A stretch of 14,717 nt of DNA from Candidatus Diapherotrites archaeon CG08_land_8_20_14_0_20_34_12. Lineage in GTDB: Archaea; Iainarchaeota; Iainarchaeia; Iainarchaeales; 0-14-0-20-34-12. This document shows, piece after piece, positions 6,757 through 13,317 of this stretch. The translations under genes and the position numbers were made by a program. Within the stretch, counting starts at the first letter, position 1. The number at the start of each line of letters is the position of its first letter. Where the stretch lies: assembly GCA_002779065.1 (NCBI GenBank), contig PEXL01000008.1:1-14717 (forward strand). Direction: 5' to 3'. The notes below the pieces were generated by a model, which worked only from the letters and a program-made list of their open reading frames with translations, was not told the DNA's origin and did no database searches.

Positions 6757-8664
6757 TTATTTCTTTTCTTCAATCTCTTTTTCCAAGTTTTTTACAAATT
6801 CTTCTAAATCAAGAAGAGTTATCTTTTGGTCTCGGCTTCTTACTGCCAATTTTCCACTTTCAATCTCTTTCTTTCCAATTGTAATAATATAAGGAATTTT
6901 TTCTAGTTCAGCGTCCCTTACTTTTCTTCCAATACTTTCCTTTCTATTGTCAAATTCAGCCCTTATTTTATGTTCCCTTAATTTTTGGCAGATTTTTTCA
7001 GCTTCATTATTGAATTCATCGCTTACTGTAATAATTCTTGTTTGCACAGGGCTTAACCATAAGGGGAATTTTCCAGCATAATGTTCAATTAATATTCCTA
7101 AAAATCTTTCAACACTCCCAAATAATACCCTGTGTAACATTACAGGCCTGTGCTTCTTATCATCTTCTCCAATATAATACAAATCAAATCTTTCAGGCAT
7201 TGAAAAGTCTACTTGAATTGTTGCACATTGCCAGGTTCTTCCTAGAGCATCCTTAATATGGAAATCAATCTTTGGCCCATAAAATGCTCCATCCCCAGCA
7301 TTTATTTTATATTTCATATTTTTTTTCTTCAGTGCATTTTCCAATGCATTTGTTGCTCTCTCCCAAATCACATCGCTTCCCATTGAATTTTCCGGTCTTG
7401 TGCTTAGTTCCACATGATATTCCTTAAATCCAACTGTTTTGTAAACAGAATCTGCTAATTCAATTATTTTTGATATCTCATTTTCAATCTGTTCTTCAGT
7501 GCAGAAAATATGTGCATCATCTTGCGTGAATTTCCTTACCCTAAACAATCCATGCAACACCCCTGATCTTTCATGCCTATGTACGGTTCCTAATTCTCCC
7601 AACCTTAAAGGCAATTCTTTGTAAGAATGCCTTTTTTCTTTATAAACAAGGATTCCGCCAGGGCAATTCATTGGTTTTATAGCATAATCCTCATCATCTA
7701 TTTTTGTAAAATACATATTTTCTTTGTAATGGTCCCAGTGCCCTGAAGTAACCCATAAATGTTTTTTCATTATTAATGGCGTATTTATCAAATCATATTC
7801 TGCCTTGAAATGCAGATCATGCCAGAAATTCATCAACTCATTCCAGATAACCATCCCTTTAGGGTGCATAAATACAAAACCAGGTGCTTCAGGATGTAAT
7901 GAAAATAAATCTAATTCTTTTCCTAATTTTACATGGTCTCTTTTGGCTGCTTCTTCCCTTAAATTTATCCAGTCTTCAAGATCTTTTTTTTCAAAGAAAC
8001 TTATCCCATATATTCTTTGCATAGTTGCATTCTTTTCATTTCCTTTCCAATATGCACTGCTTGATTTCAATATTTTAAATCCGCCAATCAATAAAGTATT
8101 TGGAATATGTGGCCCTCGGCATAAATCAGTAAATTTCCCATTTGAATAAATAGAAATAATTTCATCAGGCAATTCCTCAATCAGCTCTTTTTTGTAAGGG
8201 TTATCTTTAAGCAATTGAATTGCTTCCTTTTTCTTCAATTCCTTTCTTTCAAATGTTTCATTTCTTTTTATTATTTCAATTACTTTCTTTTCAATTCCTT
8301 CCAAATCAGCCGGCTCAAATGGCTTTTTAACACCAAAATCATAATAAAATCCTTCTTCAATTGCAGGGCCTATTCCTAATTTAGCATCCGGAAATAGTTC
8401 CAAAACAGCTTCAGCCATTACATGCGAGGAAGAATGCCTTAAAACATCTAATCCTTCCTTAGAATTTTTTGTAATTATCTTTAATTCACAATCTGTTTCA
8501 ATTTTATAGCTTAAATCAACAAGTTTATCATTTACCTGGGCAGCAACCGAATCCTTTGCTAATTTTGCGCCTATGCTCTTTGCTACATCAAGCGTAGTAA
8601 TTCCTTTTTCAAATTCCTTTTTTGAACCATCCGGCAATTGTATATTAATAATATTTTTAGGCAT
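6757..8664 (-). CDS. thrS: Threonyl-tRNA synthetase, bacterial-type domain layout
   Basis: Charges tRNA-Thr with threonine and proofreads mischarged Ser-tRNA-Thr. All 635 residues are present. The order is a TGS domain (about 1-65), the N2 editing domain with HSSSH (77-81) and CRGPH (182-186), the class II catalytic core, and the C-terminal anticodon-binding domain (about 537-630, PVQTRIITV onward). The active-site zinc ligands are Cys334 in MNCPGG, His385 in DDAHIF and His511 in MLHR. Motif 2 is TVHRHERSG with Arg363, and motif 3 lies near FLGILIEHYAG. The numbering of these residues is the same as I recall for the E. coli enzyme. Most euryarchaeal ThrRS have instead a deacylase-like editing domain, so this form suggests an ancient exchange with bacteria. 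No strong ribosome site precedes ATG 8664; a TATA-like box about 26 nt upstream suggests a leaderless transcript. Confidence 0.97.
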   Translation of the reverse strand: MPKNIINIQLPDGSKKEFEKGITTLDVAKSIGAKLAKDSVAAQVNDKLVDLSYKIETDCELKIITKNSKEGLDVLRHSSSHVMAEAVLELFPDAKLGIGPAIEEGFYYDFGVKKPFEPADLEGIEKKVIEIIKRNETFERKELKKKEAIQLLKDNPYKKELIEELPDEIISIYSNGKFTDLCRGPHIPNTLLIGGFKILKSSSAYWKGNEKNATMQRIYGISFFEKKDLEDWINLREEAAKRDHVKLGKELDLFSLHPEAPGFVFMHPKGMVIWNELMNFWHDLHFKAEYDLINTPLIMKKHLWVTSGHWDHYKENMYFTKIDDEDYAIKPMNCPGGILVYKEKRHSYKELPLRLGELGTVHRHERSGVLHGLFRVRKFTQDDAHIFCTEEQIENEISKIIELADSVYKTVGFKEYHVELSTRPENSMGSDVIWERATNALENALKKKNMKYKINAGDGAFYGPKIDFHIKDALGRTWQCATIQVDFSMPERFDLYYIGEDDKKHRPVMLHRVLFGSVERFLGILIEHYAGKFPLWLSPVQTRIITVSDEFNNEAEKICQKLREHKIRAEFDNRKESIGRKVRDAELEKIPYIITIGKKEIESGKLAVRSRDQKITLLDLEEFVKNLEKEIEEKK

Positions 8665-8686
8665 AATATCACATGAATATAGAATT

Positions 8687-8694
8687 AATTTAAA
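8687..8694 (-). promoter_or_regulatory. TATA-like box for thrS (leaderless transcript likely)
   Basis: TTTAAATT on the minus strand, preceded by a purine-rich GGTAAA, is centred about 26 nt before the thrS ATG. This is the spacing expected between box and transcription start in archaea, so the mRNA probably begins at or next to the start codon. The lack of a convincing Shine-Dalgarno agrees. Confidence 0.5.
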
Positions 8695-8724
8695 TTTACC
8701 GATTATGCAATTCAGGGGAAATTC

Positions 8725-8748
8725 ACCCTAAAACCCTATTTAAACCCT
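8725..8748 (+). promoter_or_regulatory. Promoter of the NreA-like gene with three ACCCT copies
   Basis: TATTTAAA at 8737-8744 is centred about 26 nt before the ATG at 8767, and no ribosome site lies between, which fits a leaderless mRNA. ACCCT occurs at 8725-8729, 8733-8737 and 8744-8748; the last two belong to AAACCCT copies spaced 11 bp apart, one helical turn, flanking the TATA box. The core AAACCCTATTTAA is shared with the pilus operon promoter. A regulator site is possible but unproven. Confidence 0.45.
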
Positions 8749-8766
8749 TAAATCTCAATTTAATTT

Positions 8767-9936
8767 ATGATTCCCGAAGCTCTAAGGCAGAATTATTATA
8801 GGGCATTGGCTGTAAGCAAAATAAAAAACAATGAATTTACAGGAAGTTCTCCACCAGGAATTTTTGTTTCTCATTTTAATTATCCCAAGATTCCAGTAAG
8901 CATTGTTTCATTAACCGAGCAGAATGAAAATGCTTATTTTTATGATTCTCCAGAACTTTGGTTTAATAAGCCACAGGAAGAAATTTTAGCAATGAGGCAT
9001 GAATTAATCTATGCTTCAAAAACCCACGATAAAGGTGAGCCGCAAAACCCGAGCAGAGAACTCTTAGATATGCAGGAGTTGGCATTAAGCAAGAATTTTC
9101 AGGACTTGGATGTTTCACTTAAAAAAATGCCAGAAGCAGATCTTTCATTTTGCGATGTTTTGGCGCCAATAGGCCCCAAGGCCCAGCTGGAAAAATTTTC
9201 ATTCACTGATAATCCAAAAATATTCCAAAAAGCAGAAAGAATATTTTACGATACTGATGCCAAATCAGTTGTTGCAATAAAAGAACTTTATTCAGATTCA
9301 ATTCCCATTTCTTCAATTTACAAATTGCTTTCAATAGGTGCATTGGGCCAGCAGAAAAGAAGAATTCTTGTGCCAACAAAATGGGCAATTACTGCGATAG
9401 ATGATACTGTTTCAAAACAATTGATTGAAGAAATCAAAATGCACCAGCAGATAAATGAATATCAGTTATTCCTCTCTTCCTACCTTGATAATTATTTTTA
9501 TATTTTATTAATTCCAAATTGCTGGTCCTTTGAAATGTTAGAATCCTGGTTGGGTTATACAGAAAAAGGAGGATTGCCTGGCATTGCAGTTGATTATGAA
9601 TTATATGCTGGCAGAAAAAAATATGCTGATCAAATCACCGGAGCATATTATTCTGCAAGATTGGCGGTGGCAGAATATTTAAAAAAAATAAGGAGACAGG
9701 CATCAGCAATTGTTTTCAGGGAAATAAGTCCTGAGTATAAAATTCCCATGGGTGTATGGCAGATAAGGGAAAATGTTCGCTTTGCTTTGTCCCAAAAACC
9801 AATTTCTTTTTCTTCTTTAGATTTAGCTTTAGATTTTATTTCAACAAAATTGAAAAATCCGATGAAATATTATAAAAACAAATCAGTTCTAATTAATGAA
9901 CTTAAAACCCAGAGAAGGATTTCCGAGTTCTTCTGA
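8767..9936 (+). CDS. nreA: Nre-family DNA repair protein with C-terminal PIP box
   Basis: A 389-residue archaeal protein of the Nre family, which is linked to DNA damage tolerance and binds the sliding clamp PCNA. Family signatures seen are GSSPPGIFVSHFNYPKI (26-42) and RRILVPTKWAITAIDD (198-213). The C-terminus ends in QRRISEFF (382-389), a near-perfect PIP box (Q-x-x-h-x-x-a-a), placing the clamp contact at the last residue as in other NreA proteins. The N-terminal four-cysteine zinc-binding segment described for NreA is absent: the protein starts about 25 residues before GSSPP with no cysteines there, and an in-frame stop (8761-8763) excludes extension. A promoter box 26 nt upstream and no ribosome site imply leaderless translation. 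Its 3' end overlaps the convergent surface-protein gene by 35 bp. The clamp-loader subunit is encoded nearby on the other strand. Confidence 0.9.
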   Translation: MIPEALRQNYYRALAVSKIKNNEFTGSSPPGIFVSHFNYPKIPVSIVSLTEQNENAYFYDSPELWFNKPQEEILAMRHELIYASKTHDKGEPQNPSRELLDMQELALSKNFQDLDVSLKKMPEADLSFCDVLAPIGPKAQLEKFSFTDNPKIFQKAERIFYDTDAKSVVAIKELYSDSIPISSIYKLLSIGALGQQKRRILVPTKWAITAIDDTVSKQLIEEIKMHQQINEYQLFLSSYLDNYFYILLIPNCWSFEMLESWLGYTEKGGLPGIAVDYELYAGRKKYADQITGAYYSARLAVAEYLKKIRRQASAIVFREISPEYKIPMGVWQIRENVRFALSQKPISFSSLDLALDFISTKLKNPMKYYKNKSVLINELKTQRRISEFF

Positions 9937-11137
9937 CATATGCAAAGCTTATTGCCACAGAAATGATAACTATTAGTAATGATTCTAAAATTCCCAAATC
10001 TGCTCCTGAAACAGTTTCTGCCCCGGTTGCTCCATCAGTCAATAAAGTAATAATATATTTCCTTGCACCGCTATTTGGATCCCCAAAAATATTGACAGAT
10101 CCCTTTTTGTACGCAAACATCTCTGCAGGTTCTGCAATGATTTTTAGATTTGCAGGATCATTAAATTCTGGCTTGTCAAAAGAATATTCTACACTTTGAT
10201 AACCAATCAACTTAGCCGTACATTCATATTGTTTTTTGTCTGAAATATAATTGCAAGATACGGTTCCATTTGAAAAGGTATTACCTGTTACATTTACTTT
10301 TGTGTGAATTACTGCAGTTGTGTTTGGAGTAGGATTATCAGTATAACCTGTGCTTAATAGACAATACTCTTTTTCAGCTAATACTATTTTATCCTGTGAA
10401 TCCTTTGCAGTTACATAAATACAATTTTTACCAACTTTAAAAGTACAATTACTCAGTGATAAATAAGTTCCTAATTCAGTATATGTAAATGTATTGCATG
10501 AATTATTACAATAGCAAGAATTATTTGTATTTAATTTGAATTTTCCACTAAATGTTTTTGCTTGATTTAATTTTGTAATATTAACCCTTGCCCCATAAGG
10601 TCCAGGGGCAGTTGGAGGATTCATAGGGTACCCTCCCCCTTGAACATAAGTTATGCCACTCCAATATGCGGCTTCCCAATCTTCATTGTTTGCGACTTCT
10701 ACCTGTGATGTTTTTTTAATTGCAGTATTATATATCTGCACGCCTTCAGGGTCTACATAGGCAGTTATATCCACAGTAGAAGGCATTGCTGTATCATAAA
10801 AAGTTCCTTGCGCAAAAAAAGTAATTTCTTCCCCATTCTTCAATTCAATTTGTTTTCCCAGCGGATTATATTTGTAATAAAATCCATCTCCTTTGCAGGG
10901 ATAAGAATCTGCCTTTCCAGAATATTCACATTTTAAGTACATTTTTCCATAGGTTATGTCGTCCCCTAAATTTTTCATTTTAACTTTAACGTAAAAAGTT
11001 TCACCGGCAAGAAAGCCCGTTTTCTGTTTAAATCCATCATCAAGTACAGAAACCTCGCTAATGGTCACATCAAATGCAGCTAAAGAGAACGGCAAAAAAA
11101 GAATAATTAAACTTATTAGGGATATTATCTTTCGCAT
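9902..11137 (-). CDS. Secreted Cys-rich protein with C-terminal anchor, likely archaeosortase target
   Basis: A 411-residue exported protein of unknown function. It has a signal peptide (MRKIISLISLIILFLPFSLAA, cleavage near residue 21) and then an extracellular beta-rich region; residues about 22-130 resemble CARDB/APHP-like adhesive folds (FYVKVKMKNLGDD). Ten cysteines (70, 81, 208, 210, 214, 231, 239, 259, 295, 306) and seven N-x-S/T sequons (186, 205, 211, 230, 272, 282, 290) point to a disulfide-bonded, N-glycosylated surface protein. The C-terminus is SGADLGILE, a hydrophobic helix (about 383-400) and a basic cluster RRTRK (402-406). This tripartite end is typical of exosortase/archaeosortase targets. 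The gene lies 14 nt after such an enzyme gene. The signature before the helix does not match the PGF, PEF or VPXXXP signals known to me. Confidence 0.75.
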   Translation of the reverse strand: MRKIISLISLIILFLPFSLAAFDVTISEVSVLDDGFKQKTGFLAGETFYVKVKMKNLGDDITYGKMYLKCEYSGKADSYPCKGDGFYYKYNPLGKQIELKNGEEITFFAQGTFYDTAMPSTVDITAYVDPEGVQIYNTAIKKTSQVEVANNEDWEAAYWSGITYVQGGGYPMNPPTAPGPYGARVNITKLNQAKTFSGKFKLNTNNSCYCNNSCNTFTYTELGTYLSLSNCTFKVGKNCIYVTAKDSQDKIVLAEKEYCLLSTGYTDNPTPNTTAVIHTKVNVTGNTFSNGTVSCNYISDKKQYECTAKLIGYQSVEYSFDKPEFNDPANLKIIAEPAEMFAYKKGSVNIFGDPNSGARKYIITLLTDGATGAETVSGADLGILESLLIVIISVAISFAYVRRTRKSFSGF

Positions 11138-11151
11138 ACTTTATCTATATT

Positions 11152-11694
11152 TTATTTCTTTTTATTGTTTTTGCTAAGCAATTTTGCCATTGTTATGGCA
11201 AACAGCAACAAAACCAGAAGAAGCAGATCATATTTTAGCACAAATAAATGGTAAAAATCAAACATTTTTGCCCCATAATTTAATCCCACCCAAATAACTA
11301 AAAGTAATCGAAATATGTTTGCTGCAAAAATTATTGCCGAACCAAGCAAAATTGGTTTTATTTTTTTATTAAATTCAATCCCTGGCAATGCAAAAATTAA
11401 AGTAATAAACGTTAGTATCGGGATGATCCCTAAACAGATGCTTTCAATTGCCAGATTTACTGTTTTACCCTCAGCCATAAAAATATTCATCAAAATATTG
11501 TCCTGCAGAAAAATTCCCGAATTTAAAAATTTAACAAAAAAGAAAACAGTGTTAGCTATGAGAAGTTCTAAGGGGTAAATAAGATTGGTAATCTCAAATA
11601 TTCTGTAAATTGCAAAAAAAATAAGATATATTGGAATTATTCTAATTCCAAATTCAAAAAGAAATTTCTTAGGATCCCCTGATTTTATGCTCAT
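11152..11694 (-). CDS. Exosortase/archaeosortase-family membrane peptidase-transferase
   Basis: A 180-residue, multi-pass membrane protein (about five to six hydrophobic helices). Family catalytic positions are visible: the nucleophile Cys87 in ESICLGI, Arg129 in ANIFRL and His149 in FDFYH, in the spacing of the Cys-Arg-His set of the exosortase/archaeosortase family. Such enzymes cut C-terminal sorting signals on the outer membrane face and can attach the protein to a lipid. The only visible candidate target is the next gene, 14 nt downstream, which has a matching tripartite C-terminus. The start is uncertain between TTG at 11697 and ATG at 11694; the ATG is preferred. It follows the RFC stop codon immediately and is probably co-transcribed with RFC. 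The assignment to a named subfamily (ArtA-ArtE) is not possible by eye. Confidence 0.78.
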   Translation of the reverse strand: MSIKSGDPKKFLFEFGIRIIPIYLIFFAIYRIFEITNLIYPLELLIANTVFFFVKFLNSGIFLQDNILMNIFMAEGKTVNLAIESICLGIIPILTFITLIFALPGIEFNKKIKPILLGSAIIFAANIFRLLLVIWVGLNYGAKMFDFYHLFVLKYDLLLLVLLLFAITMAKLLSKNNKKK

Positions 11695-11697
11695 CAA

Positions 11698-12660
11698 TCA
11701 TTTCCCAAATTTCATATATTGTGCAATAAGCGCTTCTAACTGTATCCTCTCATTTGCTCCCTCAACCAATCTGAAATTATATTCCCCAATTATATCAACC
11801 AATTCTATTTTGTTTTTGCTAGGCAATATTTTTTCATCCAGTTGCATTGTTTCATGATATAACTGCACAATTATATCTTCTCCGCTCATTCCGTGTTTGT
11901 ACATTAAATCATAAAGCATTTTTCTTGCATTTGTAAAATCTTTATTTAATGCAAAGTTAATCATTTCCTTTATTTCTTTAGGTTTTGCCCTGCTTGATAC
12001 GTCATAAATAATATCTTCAGTTATCTTATGGCCCATTACAGCCGCTCCCTGTAATATATTTACTGCCTTTCTTAAATCACCATCAGCAACATAAACAATA
12101 GCTTCCAATGCTTTTTCATCAATAGTTAATTTTTCTATTTTGGCTATTCCGGCAATCCGCTCCTTTATCTCTTGCTCTTTTAGGGACATAAATCTAAACA
12201 CAACGCATCGTGATTGTATTGGTTCAATAATTTTGCTTGAATAGTTTGCGCTTAAAATAAAGCGGCATGTTTTTGTATACTTTTCCATAGTTCTTCTTAA
12301 AGCCTGCTGTGCCTCTGATGTTAAAGCATCAGCCTCATCTAAAAAAATTATCTTAAAATCAGCATTGAATGCAAGCATCCTTGCAAAATCCTTTATTGTT
12401 TTTCTTACAACATCAATTCCCCGTTCATCACTTGCATTTAATTCTAAAAAATTGTTTTCAATAGCCGGGCCATATAATTCTTTAGATAAAGCAATTGCAG
12501 AGGTTGTTTTTCCACAACCCGCAGGGCCAGCAAATAATAAATGTGGAACAGTCCTTGTTTTGACATAATTGCCCAATCTCTCCACTATGTGTTTTTGCCC
12601 AACAAGTTCATTTACTTTCTGTGGCCTATATTTCTCAACCCAAGGCAATTCGAATTCCAT
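11698..12660 (-). CDS. rfcS: Replication factor C small subunit (clamp loader ATPase)
   Basis: Loads the PCNA sliding clamp on primed DNA together with the RFC large subunit, which is not in this window. The 320 residues start MEFELPWVEKYRPQ, the canonical RFC N-terminus. The AAA+ core has Walker A GPAGCGKTT (45-53), Walker B FLDEAD (106-111), sensor 1 FILSAN (134-139) and the arginine-finger motif SRC (150-152). The collar domain follows (about 225-320). The frame is open upstream to 12807, but the extra 49 residues lack family similarity and run through the promoter, so the ATG at 12660 is chosen; GTGGG lies just upstream. This gene is a frequent intein host in archaea, yet no intein is present here. 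It is followed without gap by the archaeosortase gene. Confidence 0.96.
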   Translation of the reverse strand: MEFELPWVEKYRPQKVNELVGQKHIVERLGNYVKTRTVPHLLFAGPAGCGKTTSAIALSKELYGPAIENNFLELNASDERGIDVVRKTIKDFARMLAFNADFKIIFLDEADALTSEAQQALRRTMEKYTKTCRFILSANYSSKIIEPIQSRCVVFRFMSLKEQEIKERIAGIAKIEKLTIDEKALEAIVYVADGDLRKAVNILQGAAVMGHKITEDIIYDVSSRAKPKEIKEMINFALNKDFTNARKMLYDLMYKHGMSGEDIIVQLYHETMQLDEKILPSKNKIELVDIIGEYNFRLVEGANERIQLEALIAQYMKFGK

Positions 12661-12701
12661 TATCCCACTTTCATAATTCGTTAATAAAATCATGGTCAGA
12701 A

Positions 12702-12709
12702 TATATATA
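12702..12709. promoter_or_regulatory. Self-complementary TATA element between rfcS and a divergent membrane protein gene
   Basis: TATATATA is identical on both strands. It is centred about 46 nt before the rfcS ATG (minus) and 31 nt before the ATG at 12737 (plus). With transcription starting about 26 nt away on either side, rfcS would get a leader of about 20 nt and the plus-strand gene a leader of about five nt. No other good box is visible in the 76-nt gap. Confidence 0.45.
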
Positions 12710-12736
12710 AAAAGATAGCTATCCAACTCTGATAAT

Positions 12737-13288
12737 ATGGTAAAGGCTAAATCATCTAATCCCAAATCAAATCTTACAAGGTTAATCTTGCTTTTAGTCC
12801 TTTTCATCTTTTCATATGCTTTGCTTTATGCATTTACCTTTTTCAATTTTTTATCAAATATTCCGATACTTAATCTGATTTTCCCTTTTGCTGTTTGGGA
12901 TTCGCCAATGTATTGGCTTCTGCCAATAGTTGGTTTCTGGTTTGTTTATCTTGGCATATCCTGGTTCAACAAAGAATTTGAATCAGAGTTGGCAACAAAA
13001 TGGGTTTTCCCTATTATCTATTTTATATTTTCAATATTTGCATTTTATATAAATCTTTTCATGTATCTGATTGGGAGCGTTTCAGGCAGGGAGATAATAA
13101 TTTGTTTATTTGATTGTGATGCAATCCGCGCTTCAATTATTCAGGCAGGAACCCAGCAAAATTTCATAGTTATGGATTATTGGCCAGCATTAAAAGCTTC
13201 AGCATTTTTACCGTTTTTATTTGCAGGGATATTTGCCTGGCTGAGCATTTATATTCTGAAAAAACTTGAAGAAAAGGAATATATTTAA
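12737..13288 (+). CDS. Four-helix membrane protein of unknown function
   Basis: Encodes 183 residues with no family I recognise. A basic N-terminal tail (MVKAKSSNPKSNLTR) precedes hydrophobic segments near residues 15-37, 57-75, 89-112 and 153-173; the C-terminus (KKLEEKEYI) is charged. By the positive-inside rule both ends are probably cytoplasmic. The loop between helices 3 and 4 (about 113-150) contains GREIIICLFDCDAIRA with two cysteines four residues apart and probably faces outside. The gene diverges from rfcS and is followed 29 nt later by the methylthiotransferase gene. No ribosome site is obvious before ATG 12737. Function cannot be inferred from the neighbours. Confidence 0.7.
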   Translation: MVKAKSSNPKSNLTRLILLLVLFIFSYALLYAFTFFNFLSNIPILNLIFPFAVWDSPMYWLLPIVGFWFVYLGISWFNKEFESELATKWVFPIIYFIFSIFAFYINLFMYLIGSVSGREIIICLFDCDAIRASIIQAGTQQNFIVMDYWPALKASAFLPFLFAGIFAWLSIYILKKLEEKEYI

Positions 13289-13300
13289 TTTTTTAAATAT
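13281..13300 (+). promoter_or_regulatory. AT-only inverted repeat and TATA-like boxes before the methylthiotransferase gene
   Basis: ATATTTAA and TTAAATAT form an eight-base perfect inverted repeat around TTTT, overlapping the stop codon of the membrane protein gene. Each arm holds a TATA-like sequence. TTTAAATA at 13292-13299 lies about 22 nt before the ATG at 13318 and TATTTAA at 13282-13288 about 33 nt before it. No ribosome site follows, so the next mRNA is probably leaderless or nearly so. A hairpin made only of A-U pairs would be weak, so a terminator role is less likely. Confidence 0.35.
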
Positions 13301-13317
13301 CTATTTTTTAGATTCCT

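Noticed and set aside
12661..12807. Upstream in-frame extension of rfcS by 49 residues
   Set aside because: The extra residues have no RFC similarity, run through the TATA element and overlap the divergent gene; the canonical MEFELPWVEKYRP start is at 12660.
13281..13300. AT-only inverted repeat considered as a transcription terminator
   Set aside because: The stem would have only A-U pairs and the arms coincide with TATA-like promoter boxes; promoter is the simpler reading.
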